Of a DNA stretch of 64,000 nt, positions 53,848 through 64,000 are shown piece after piece. Both the position numbers and the translations under genes were made by a program. Each line of letters starts with the position of its first letter. The stretch's first letter is position 1. This DNA comes from Hydrangea macrophylla (lineage: Eukaryota; Streptophyta; Magnoliopsida; Cornales; Hydrangeaceae). Below the pieces are notes generated by a model. It searched no databases. It had not been told where the DNA came from and saw nothing but the letters and a program-made list of their open reading frames with translations. The stretch covers positions 27,157,501-27,221,500 of the forward strand of contig CM066998.1 in NCBI GenBank assembly GCA_033977485.1, in the 5' to 3' direction.

Positions 53848-54742
53848 TGTTGCTGCAGAAAGTAAAAGGAACAATTTTACCAATATCAGTAGCCTTTGAC
53901 GTTTTTCTTGGGATGAGTCACGGACTTAGTCGCTCTCTTTAAGACACTTCGCGGCTCTGCCCAAGTTGTGCAAGCAGTTCGGATGAAGGCCACGACGTCC
54001 CTAGGATAAAGCAGCCCAGAAATTGCCTCTGTCTCGAAAATCCTTGCACGGAGGAATATCGGAAAACCCACACCCTTTCAGAAATTGTTGCTCAGAAACT
54101 GTATATAGAAAATAATTTTTGTTAACTCTTTTTCTCTCTGTAAAACTGTCTGTATATCTTTTATGAGAGCAGTTTGTGTACATATATATAGAATATATTC
54201 TGAACGTTGGGAAATTTTGAACGTTGGGAAAGCTAACATTGCAGAACGTTGAGAGAACTCTGGGAACGTTGGAGAAAAAAAAAACGTGGAGGAGTTGTTT
54301 TGGGAGACTTGGTCTCCAACTGAAAATAAACTCTTTATAATTAAAAAAAATTATTTTCCAAATGAATTTTGTATAAAAAGATATATATAGGAGTAGTACC
54401 ACATCCACATCCACACCCAAGCCCAAGCCCAAGCCCAAGCCCAAGCCCGGAACGGAGCGGAGCGGGGCGGGGCGGCGGCAGCGCGCGCGCGCGTGTGTGT
54501 TTTGTGGTAAACCCAATTGGGCCTAGGTCCTCCCCCTTCACAAAACTTGGCACCCCCAAGGGGCCCAACCCTTACTCCAACCTCCACTTATATATGTCCT
54601 TCCCACTTCCTCTAATTTTCCTATGTGGGACAAGCAAAATATTATTTGGGTTAGTTTGTGAATAAGACAAAACTCAAAACCAAATTTCAAAGTTTTTCCT
54701 TCAACCTTTCCCTCCAAATTTTAAAAATACACTTTTTCAACA
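53848..54742 (-). repeat. Copia 5' LTR
   Basis: 895 bp. Holds an expanded (CAAGCC)n tract (54416-54448) and CG-rich GGAGCGGGGCGG sequence. Confidence 0.92.
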
Positions 54743-54747
54743 GGTAT

Positions 54748-56100
54748 TTACTATTTTTCGATGATTTTGTGGAATTTTCATGTATTTGTGATGTTTTTCA
54801 TCTTGGTGTTTGGGATTTTGAATTTTCAATTACTAGGTAATTTTTTTTTGATGTCTTCTCCAATCCATGCAACCAAAGTCTCTTTTTATTTTCATTTTTC
54901 TCATCTGGTTTATCTATAATATTTATTGTTTTTATTATTTCATAAGCATATAATCTTATACAATCTATTTTGTCAATATTCTATCCTTTTGTATGTTTTC
55001 TGGAGGCCAACTAATTATTTTTATGAAAAAAAAATAATTTATCCTGTGCATAACACGGATTAACGCTAATATGTATAAATGTATATGCATATAACTATTA
55101 TGTAGAGAGAGAAAGTTGGAGAGAGAGAAGTGATTGGAGGAAAAGAGTGACGAGAGCAGAGAAATGATTAAAAAGAGTTTTGTTTTGAGTGTGAGATAGG
55201 GGTTGAGGGGATTGAACTGTATTTAAATATACTTTCGTGTCCGTAAGCACAATGAAATTACTATTTTGATGTGAGAAATTGATATCTCCAATGAAAGAGC
55301 TTTAAAGAGAGATTAGATTATCTCATTGTCATATCATAGATAACAAATACATTATTACGGTAAAAACTTTTCCTAAGTTTCTAATTTTCAGATTAAAAAA
55401 AGGGGATTTACTAGTAGTATTTAACTTGGAATAGGATAAGATAATTAGATATCTTTAAAATATCTTTTAACTCTCCGTTCAATTCTTAAAAGGGGATTTA
55501 CTAGTATTTAACTTGGAATATGATAAGATAATTAGATATCTTTAAAATATCTTTAACTCTTCGTTCGATTCTTAAATGAAAGGTCTTTTTTTTAGCAAAG
55601 GTGCGTTAAAATTTTGTGTTGGTGTTTTTTTTTCCGGAAATAATATGAAGTAAGTAACGCATTAACCATTTGTACTATTTTGTGATCTATGTTTTTTCTT
55701 TTATTCATGTCCACGTTTTTATATTTTATTGGTTATGTTTATAAATACACAACAAATTGTCTGAAATTAACATTGAAAAGATCAAGATAGCTAATACTAT
55801 TTTTTAGTATAAGTGCTGTTGTATGAAAATCCACATAACCAAAACATATTTCGAATGAAGATTTGATTTTATAAAAGCCATATGATCAATGGCTTTGTGG
55901 GTAACTTATTTTTGGCAACTACAATAATGCCAAAAAAATGTGTTCTTTTCTCAAAGGTGTGGATGTTTTTCTCAAAGGGGTTTGTGCAATTTTAAAAAAA
56001 AATCCATCGGCCAGAGTATTGTTTCATAGCAAAATGCTCTTTAGCCAAAATAACATTATTTGACTTTTACACTAGAAAGCCATCAGTTTCTTTTTTTGAC
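54748..56100. other. AT-rich DNA with a 93-bp tandem duplication
   Basis: Units at about 55395-55487 and 55488-55577 share AGGGGATTTACTAGTA and GATAAGATAATTAGATATCT. No gene seen. Confidence 0.6.
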
Positions 56101-56158
56101 ATGAGTAGCAGTCACGCCGACTTAAACTTTATGATTTTTCTAATTATTTTATGCTCAC

Positions 56159-56354
56159 CTCAAGCTTGCATTTTATCTCTTCACAACTGCCGCGAATGCG
56201 CTTGATCAAGTCTTCAACACTGTGGTTGGTTCCATTAGTTGAAAGAAAGTTTTTCGGCTCATTTTTTTTTTGTACTGCCCTACTTGCAGTTGTCTTTTCT
56301 ATCCATAAAGCTTGCCTCTTTGGTATCAAGAACATCACCGTTGAAAGAGACTCC
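56159..56354 (-). pseudogene. Possible isolated exon of an unrecognised gene
   Basis: On the minus strand a 196-nt open segment lies between an acceptor (TTTACATTAG) and a donor (GAG/GTGAGC). It codes ESLSTVMFLIPKRQALWIEK and later NHSVEDLIKRIRGSCEEIKC. The peptide is protein-like and partly helical. No matching neighbouring exons were found, so it may be a gene fragment, or chance. Family unknown. Confidence 0.3.
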
Positions 56355-56874
56355 CTAATGTAAACAAAATGACAACATATTAACCAACGCTTTGTATGAT
56401 TCTTAGATTTATTGAGGGAAAAAGAAAAGAAATTATCTGTGTTCATAATTCATAACATTACCAGATTATCTGTGTTCATAATTCATAACAACATTCCCTG
56501 GGTTTGCACAGTTTCTAACCCTTTTTTCTTTACATTTCTCGAATCAGAGTTTCTCTGATTCTAAGGCCATGTTTAGCAATTTTATAAGGGATTTTGGAGC
56601 TCCCAAAAGTTATTGGGAGAATGTATTTTGCTAGCTTTTACGATTCACTCGCAAAAGTTGTTGCCAAATGGGTCTTAATTCTGAAGACGAATTCTCTAAT
56701 TTTGCTGCCTTTTTCATTTTTCTTGATAATCTTAGTGTGCCGCTGCACAGAGCTATAGTCATTTATGTTAATTTTTTTTATGATTTTGGGTTATTTTATC
56801 ATGCATAACATAGATAATTTTGCGCGATATGAGGATCGTGAGTACTTATCTAATCAGTTCATGGAACTGTGAGG

Positions 56875-58900
56875 GAAAAGGGGAAACACAGACAACTTCC
56901 TATTCTGGAAACTTCGTAACAATATGGTGTTGCAGAAAGAAGGAATATGACATTCCTAGATAGGATCATAATGGCGCAAGTCAGCCTCCCAATGTTGTTT
57001 TGGGGGGATGTACTCTCGTTTGCTTCTTAGATACTTGAGTGCCTCTTCTCAGTTAGTTTCCTCTACCCCCTTATGAGCTATGGAAAGGCGAAAAGCTCAT
57101 TTTGGAGCATTTGTACCCATGGAGCTCAGGAGGTTATGTTCACTATGCCTCATATAAGTCTGAGAAACTACACTCGAGAGCTAGAAAGCACACCTTTATA
57201 AGGTATTCTAATAGCTCGATAGGCTATGTTACGTATGATGAACAATCAAATATAAGAATTACAGAAATAGTATCACATGATATTGAAAATGACTTCCCCA
57301 TGTTGGTAATACTAAGAGATATCTTGACCTCTACGAGTTAGAGGATGTTGAAGACAACATACCGATTTTAAGCAAGCGTGGGGAGATTGAGAATCCACAT
57401 CTAGTAATTACTGTAAAATGGTACTCATCTCCAGCCGAGTGGGAGTACACTGCTAGACGTGTTAGTGGGAGTGTACCAGCTAGTGGGAGTGCACCACTAG
57501 GCACTCAAGATTCTCAGGTAGTACACTGTAGGTGATGAGGAAAAAGTTCCCTATCGCTGTTTTGAAATTGAGGAAGACATTTTCATATGTGTGCAAATGT
57601 GTGCACAAGTGGATGAGGATGAGCCAGCTTCTTTTATTAAAGCGTTTTTCTTCGTCTGCTGAAGCTGAATGGATAGTTGCTATGCTAGATAAGATGAGCT
57701 CTATGGAAGCGAATAAGGTCTGGGAGTTAGTTGACATTCCGCCTGTGCGTAAGACTATTGGAGACAAGTGTGTTTTTAAAATCTAACGCAAGGCAGATGG
57801 TTCAATTGACAAGTATTAGGCGCGCCTTGTGGCGATAGTTTGTACCCAGAGAGGGTATAGAGCATGGAAACATATTCTCCCAAAGGGTGATATCTGACTC
57901 TATTCGCCTTATCTTAACAATTGTCGCATATTTAGTTTTAGAACCTTTTTTGTTGGATGTTTAAACTGTTCTTTTCTCAATGGTGAACAAGACGACGAGA
58001 TAAATATAGACCAGCCCATTGATTTTGTGACCAAAGGGAATGAGTGCAAAAGTATTCCGTCTTAAACGTTCCATTTATAATCTCAAGCTAGCGATCGTCT
58101 AGGCAGTGGTACAATGTGTGTTCATTAAATGGTCCAAGGAAAGTGTACTAATTCTTTATATGTTGATGACGTCATTCTAGCTGGGAATGAGATGAGTTCC
58201 ATTGTTGCCACTTGAGAGTGGTTGTCCTCTCAATTTGAGATTGAGGACATGGGTGATGCCAACTATGTATTGGGAGTTTAGATTGTGAGAAATTGTTCTC
58301 AGAAGCTCCTCTGTTTGTCTTGAGGGACTTACAAGATGTAAGTTCTTGAACGTTTCACATGAAAAGCTGAAAACCCATTGATATCCCAATTTTTATTGGG
58401 ACTCACCTTGACCTTAGATAGTCTTAAGAATAATGAGAAGAGGAAACAAATGTCCAATTTTCCATATGCGTCTGCAATAGGGAATCTGAAGTATGCTATG
58501 TTGTGTACTCAACCAAATATCTGTTATGTAATTAGTCTAATTAGCCATTGTCGTAGCAACCCTAATCATGTCGCTAGAAAGTAGTAACGAGGATCTTGCG
58601 ATATGTTTGCAGGACTATGGACCTTGCCTTATGCTGTCCACGATGGAAGCATAATATATGGTATGCTCTGTAGCTGTTGAAGAAGCACTTTTTGGTTGAA
58701 GAGTTTTTTCAGTGGCTAGGCTCTTCACCTCATAGTGATGAGGTTGTGCTCATCTACGATGATAGCACATAAGCCTGAGCATATGCAAAAGATCTCAAAG
58801 CCATTCTAGCATGTAGACATTCGATTTTTGTTACATTTGAGATGTAGTCCGTGTAAAGGGAAGTTTTCTTGAGGCACATCCCCACTTGGGGATTTGATGT
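56875..58900 (+). pseudogene. Decayed Copia pol remnant
   Basis: Fragments in changing frames follow Copia order: SSGGYVHYASYKSEKLHSRA with KHTFIRYSNSSIGYVTYD (integrase C-terminal region, 57117-57250); SGSVPASGSAPLGTQDS-like linker (57465-57510); AEWIVAMLDKMSSMEANKVW and LVDIPPVRKTIGDKCVFKI (RT start, 57664-57783); LILYVDDVILAGNEMSS (about 58150-58200); FPYASAIGNLKYAMLCTQPN (58459-58518); and an RNase H relic to about 58860. Many stops and indels; old and inactive. A 3' region and LTR copy follow. Confidence 0.82.
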
Positions 58901-58999
58901 GCTTAGACATTTTATTGTGGTATTGACATTATTATTCAAGTTTTATTATTAGTTAATAATAAAATTATTAGTTTCCATACTATATTTGCTATATGAGTG

Positions 59000-60265
59000 G
59001 AATGAAATGCACATTTCTAATATGTCACTAGGCTTGAATCGATTTGCTTACACGGGAGATTCACCTTGGCGTCGAGATAGCGAACTAGGACTTGTGTGTC
59101 CGTGGTGCTTAGATGGCGAGCAAGATGAGACATTTGTGTTCATGACGCTTAGATAGCTATCTAGGACATGTGTGTCCATAGTGCTTAGAAAGCGAGCTTG
59201 AACACTTATATCTACGCAGTGTAAGAACAGCGAGCTAGATATAAACCTTTATTATCCTTATATATCGCCTTAGATGTAGCTAAGATGAGACCTTGTATTT
59301 GGTCGAACATAGAGAGATCCCAAGACACTATGTAGCCTGTTTACAGTCGACTGTGAGTTTTCAGACCGACGCTAGGAGGGGGACTGTCCTGGAAAACTCA
59401 GGTTAGATATTTTGTGTAACGTCTAGACTTAGATTTGTACGGCGTTACTTGTTTTTTCAAACATAGAGTGACATGCCCATTTTTATGGAAGAACGCCATA
59501 GCATACATATCATACTGTATGTGCTTTTGCGATCGACTGTGGAGCAGTGAATGGATTCCTCTTCATTGCTGTGTGAGCCACGTAGCTTATCCAAGACATT
59601 GTTTATCCTATAAAATGTTTGCCTTCATGACTTGAGACTATGTCATGAAGAGGACGCTCGATGACAACTACTTTAGCATGCTATCCTAGGACGAAGAGAC
59701 AATTCCATTCTATGGGGCATCTCTGGGCAAGCAGTCAAGTTAGTCAGATTGACATATGGCCTCAGGGAAGACCATTCAGTAACACACCATGTTATGTGAC
59801 TCATTAGAAGGTTTGCGGCAATCATATCTTGTTACTGATGTGTCATGAGTACATTACATTGAGGTGGGGCAGCACTTTTTTCACCGAGGGATTGAGAATG
59901 CTGTGTCAGGTGTGGTTGAACCGTCTAAGGTATACACAAGAAGCTTCTGAGTGATGTGTCATGCTGGTTATGATGGTGATTTGGCATTACACTCCTGTCG
60001 CTGTACTTTCTTTTCATAAGGTCGCACGTTCTATTTCCCTATATGAAGAGATGATAAGTTCTGTTTTGAGAGATTGTTTTAGAAACAAGCCCTATGTGGG
60101 TGAGTGGGATATGTAAGAAATATTGTGGGCCATATGGGCATCCACATATCATTGGACCGGGTCCAATGGGCTTTGGGTCTTGAAGCCCTAGGGGTTTGGT
60201 GAATATGTGTGTATATATATATGATATAAACACACATATGAGCTTCCTAACAATTTGAGGCAGCC

Positions 60266-60323
<58 letters not shown>

Positions 60324-60545
60324 CAGTTTTCTCTCTCTAAGGCCATCACAAATGGTGCCTTGGGATTTATCGCATGATTACATCAGAGACCACTCTAGTA
60401 AGGTCTTCTATGACTAATATGGAGTACAAGGGAGTACACTGAAGCACAATAAAAGGTGCTATTCGGGGGTTTCATCGTCGGGCTCGTAACAATGCCGAAT
60501 CCATCTATTGGGTTATTCTGCTAGGTAAGTGACCTATACCCAACT
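59000..60545 (+). mobile_element. Copia 3' non-coding region plus LTR, forward copy
   Basis: Diverged counterpart, in inverse orientation, of 62440-64000. Shared blocks include ACATAGAGAG, GTAACGTCTAGACT, GACATGCCCATTT, GGAAGAACGCCATAGCATAC, CCCTATGTGGGTGAGTGGGA (polypurine tract, about 60090-60110), GGTCCAATGGGCTTTG and CTGCTAGGTA. The LTR probably runs from about 60113 (TGTAAGAAATATTGTGGGCC) to about 60545, with a (CT)n tract at 60268-60324. Confidence 0.7.
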
Positions 60546-62440
60546 CATATTCATGTGTGTATATTTTATCTACACTTGGCAATTGTATTCATCTAAGACA
60601 AAGAAATAATTTCCTCGCTAAATGGGATTTTTAGTGACGAAAATATGGTTCCTTGTTGATTTTGTTTCTCTAAGGCAAGGAAATAGTTTTCTCACTAAAA
60701 GTAATCCTAGTAGTAGTTGTCCAATACAATATTATTAATCCTGTAATATTTCAAAACATGTCCAGTGTATGAATATAGGATGATCAAACATGTCAAACAA
60801 CCATTATATTAAATAATCACATTCAACATAACATAAGTTTCATATATCCGACATGATACTAAATAAGTATCACTACATAACATAAATAATGATTTGCTAC
60901 ACACTCTAGCTAGCAATTCACCACTTCTGCACCTTATTTGCATAAAAAAAGGAATAAAATCAGTATCTTATTAAAAAAAAGAAGAAGAAGATGAAAAAAT
61001 ACACGGAAGTTTGAGTTACCCCTTAAAACCTCGATTTTGGGTGTTTTGGGGTGTTTTCGACATTTTAGCTATGGAATCCACCCTAGAAGTCCGTTATTTG
61101 TTCTGTTTCTTCCTTCAACTCTATTTTGTCGTCCTTGAGCTAGGAGTCTGAGTTTGGTGACATGCGGACAATCGGTCATTCAAGTTGTCCCTTAAAACCA
61201 TGATATTTGGTGTTTTATGGTGTTTTTCTACCTTTTACAGCTATGGAATTCACCTCGGGAGTCCCTTATTTGTTCTGTTTTTTCCTACAACTCTATTTAC
61301 TCGTACCCGAGGTGGAAATTTGGGATTGGTGGTAGCCGGACAAATCGTTTGGAAACCACTAGGGGTTCAAATTAGCATCACTGATGAGAGATATAAAAGT
61401 TAATGTAAACAAATGTTTTAACTTTGAATAATGCTATATTTTCCAGATATTAAATCCCAAATTGGTTTTCAAATGCTTTGTCTATTGTACCATATGTTGT
61501 GATACTAATTGATGGTTACATGCATGGTACAATAGACAAAGCAATTGGGGACCAATTTGGAATTCAAATCTTAGCATTATGAGTGTAAAATAACTTTATG
61601 CATTATTTTTGCTCTATTTTTTTTTTCTATTTCTTTTATTTTTAATTTTTTGGGTGAGGGACTTTGAGAACTTGTATTATGATTAATTTTATGCTTCCAA
61701 AATAAAATTCTCAAATTAGGTTCTTAAATGCTTTATAGTTGTATCACCAGCGGTTCAACGTACAATATACAATAGCATGTAGTGCAATAACTAAAGCATT
61801 TCTGAACTAAATATGAGATTTTAATTTGGGAAGCATACCATTCCTATTGTGCTATATAAATTTACATATAACAATTTCAACATTATCTTATAAAAATCAT
61901 GTATATAGTGGTGATACCATTTCTACATTTGGGAACCACATTTGGAAATCATGTCGTAAATTATATACTACTATCGACGAAATTCATTTGCGAGTAAAGG
62001 TTTTGTCGCTAATTCCCACTTTTGGTTGTAGTGGCATTAAGGAAATTAAAAGGGAAAACACGAATGAATTAGTATCCCTTCTTGTTGTCCTTTCCCCTTT
62101 CATTTTCCTCATAAAATTCATGAACCAAACAGAGCCTTAGAGAATAAGTTGAGCATAATACAACTTTTGCTTTCAACAAGCTCATTGTTGATTCCTTAAT
62201 AATGAAAACTAAAATAAAAAGACATACAAAAAGAATTCAAAACTTTTAATGTTGTAGATGTTTATAAGAGTTCATGTATTCCCTTAGTTATACTAATCTC
62301 TTTATTATATTTCTGGAACCAATTTCATATTATTTTTTCTTCAATTTAATTCTACTCCCATTTAACAAAATTATTTTTATAGGTAAATTTTAAGAATATA
62401 ATAAATATGAAATGTTGCAAAAAAAATTGTAAATACTGCA
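60546..62440. other. Spacer between the two inverted Copia ends; tandem duplication and MITEs
   Basis: A duplicated unit lies at about 61016-61150 and 61185-61320 (CCCTTAAAACC, TTTGGTGTTTT, CTTATTTGTTCTGTTT, CAACTCTATTT). 61448-61577 is an inverted-repeat element (CCCAAATTGGTTTTCAAATG / CAATTGGGGACCAATTTGG, TTTGTCTATTGTACCAT / ATGGTACAATAGACAAAG). 61700-61840 is a related, more decayed one. No gene. Confidence 0.65.
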
Positions 62441-64000
62441 ACATATATGCATACGGATCGGGTATAAGATGTACCTAGCGGAATTAACCCAATGGATTGA
62501 TTTGGCGGCATTATTATGAACCCGATAATGACCTCACGAGCTGCTGTGACTGGACTACCTCTGTGTTGCTCTTAGGCTTCGAACTAGTCATGAGAATTCC
62601 TACTAGAGACACCCCCTTTGCATCCACGTGCTATGTCCCAAGCTTAGTGTGTGATTGAAACTAGAGAGAGAAACGAACCCAAGGGAGAGAGGGAGAGAGG
62701 GAGAGAGAGCCGCGAGTGGGAAGAGAGAGAGCCGAGATTGAGAGAGAGAGAGATATTGTGTGTATATTTATCTCATATGTATATATCATATATATATACA
62801 TATCCCCTAAGGCTTAGGGTTTTACTTGGTTTCCAATTCTAATCCCTATGGGATTACTTGGAGGTTTAGCAAAGCCCATTGGACCTTGGGTCCATGATTA
62901 TATGTGGGTGACCCAAATGCCCACAAATAATTCTAATATCTCCCACTCACCCACATAGGGCTTGCGTAAAACAAATCCCTTAGGTTCCAAATTTTATCGT
63001 CTCTTCATACGGAAAATAGAACGTGCGATCTCACAAAAAGAAACGTACAGCGACAGGAGCTGAGATGCTAAGTCAATCACATAACTAGCAAAACGCATCA
63101 CTCAGAGGCTTCTCGTGTATTTACCAAGATAGGTTTAACCACACCGGATCTAGCACTCTTAATCCTTCAGAAAAGCAGTGCTACACTACATATATGTAAT
63201 GTACCTATGACACTTAGTACGTGTACGATTGTCGCTGGCCAACTAATGAGTCACAAAACATGGTGTGTTATAGAAGAGTCATCCTTGCCTAATAATGCCA
63301 ATCTAACTCACTCGACTGCTTTCCTAGACGTGCCCTATGGGATAGTATTTGTCTCTTCGTCCCAGGATAGTACGCTAAAGTGGCATCATCAAGTATCCTC
63401 TTCATGACATAGTCTTAGGTCATAAGGTAACTGGTGTAAAATCCCCATTACAAGGAGACTACGTAGCTCACACAATAATGAAATAGGGATTAATCCATTG
63501 CTCAACAAATGATCGTAAAAGAGCACATATAGTATGATATGTATGCTATGGCGTTCTTCCATATAAATGGGCATGTCACTTCGTGGTAAAAGTAATGCCA
63601 TATGAATTTTAGTCTAGACGTTACATAAACATCTAACCTAACATTTCTGGCATAGTCGCTTTAACCAGCATCTATCTGAAAACTCATATTCGGCTATTAA
63701 CAAGCTACAGAGTTGTGGGTGCTCTCTATGTTCGACCAAGTACCAAACTTTAGGTCTCATCTTAGCTATAAGCTAAGGCAACATATAAAGATAATAAGAT
63801 TTATATCTAGCTCGCTGTTTTATACTACGTAGATAAAAGTGTTCTAGCTCGTCTTCTTTGCACTATGGACACACATATCCCAGCTAACTACTAAAACGCC
63901 ATGAACACAAATCTCTCATCTTGCTCGCTATCTAAGCACTTTGGACATATATGTCCAGATCTGCTATCTAAGCGCCGTGTATCACCCGTGTGAGCAGAGG
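62440..64000 (-). mobile_element. Copia 3' non-coding region plus LTR, reverse copy (continues past the window)
   Basis: Minus-strand reading from 64000 parallels 59050-60545. It includes GTAACGTCTAGACTAAAATT, GGAAGAACGCCATAGCATAC, CCCTATGTGGGTGAGTGGGA (62943-62962) and GGTCCAATGGGCTTTG. The LTR runs from about 62942 down to about 62470. A GA-rich tract at 62684-62752 matches the CT tract of the other copy. The upstream coding part, if any, lies outside the window. Confidence 0.7.

Larger units (their letters stand above)
48524..54742 (-). mobile_element. Full-length Ty1/Copia element
   Basis: 6219 bp, flanked by the perfect duplication GGTAT (48519-48523 and 54743-54747). LTRs are 48524-49378 (855 bp) and 53848-54742 (895 bp), ends TGTTGAAAAAG...CTGCAGCAACA on the minus strand, a few per cent diverged. 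The length difference is partly extra CAAGCC units near 54420. The polypurine tract AAGTGGGGGGT lies beside the 3' LTR (49379-49389). The usual Met-tRNA primer site is not seen next to the 5' LTR. The polyprotein is broken by frameshifts. Confidence 0.93.

Noticed and set aside
54369..54665. 98-codon frame rich in His-Pro and Ser-Pro
   Set aside because: Encoded by the CAAGCC repeat and GC-rich part of the Copia LTR.
1..64000. tRNA, rRNA or snRNA genes
   Set aside because: Tetra-loop and box A/B patterns were looked for by eye; only tRNA-complementary primer sites of retroelements were found.

Overview
The window is plant nuclear DNA, most likely from a eudicot. It has spliced housekeeping genes with GT-AG introns, CT-rich leaders, plant-type LTR retrotransposons, hAT, Tourist and Stowaway elements, and long AT-rich non-coding stretches. 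Nothing in it looks bacterial or organellar. Two conserved host genes can be rebuilt exon by exon, both on the + strand: a KDEL/HDEL receptor (ERD2; ER lumen protein retaining receptor) at 3774-36155, and the Sec61 alpha translocon subunit (SEC61A) at about 39.9-46.3 kb. Both act at the ER: SEC61A imports secretory proteins and ERD2 returns escaped ER residents from the Golgi. Their adjacency may be chance.

Layout. 1-2.5 kb: retroelement remnants and a MITE. 2.55-3.62 kb: a foldback MITE split by a hAT element, ending 157 bp before the ERD2 start codon. 3.77-36.16 kb: ERD2, six exons for 215 residues spread over 32.4 kb because its introns are full of transposons. Intron 2 (16.1 kb) holds a 4.6-kb hAT-like element with an internal inverted repeat and a captured gene fragment, and a 4.46-kb antisense gag-only Copia-type element (TR-GAG type) with two 1345-bp LTRs. 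Intron 3 (6.1 kb) holds an 842-bp hAT element and a 3.1-kb Gypsy-type LTR next to a primer-site/polypurine module. Intron 5 (9.1 kb) holds an 8.9-kb Ty3/Gypsy chromovirus with two 2034-bp LTRs and a CATAT target duplication; its gag-pol is one uninterrupted frame broken only by five stop codons.

36.2-39.8 kb: intergenic, with a Tourist-like element and a second foldback MITE. 39.9-46.3 kb: SEC61A, with a probable leader intron and six coding exons for 475 residues. 46.3-48.5 kb: intergenic, with two hairpin MITEs. 48.5-54.7 kb: a 6.2-kb Ty1/Copia element on the minus strand with a GGTAT duplication and a frame-broken polyprotein. 54.7-64 kb: AT-rich DNA, a decayed Copia pol, and two diverged copies of one Copia 3' region/LTR in opposite orientations.

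The most notable unexplained structure is the set of clustered short motifs inside the retroelements. The palindrome CAGTCGACTG is clustered both in the Copia-type TR-GAG element and in the unrelated Gypsy element of the same host gene, and other retroelement-like stretches carry clusters of their own motif (AATCGATT, TCGG(A/G)CT, CCGTTTGG). All assignments come from reading the sequence without database searches. Percent divergences are hand counts.
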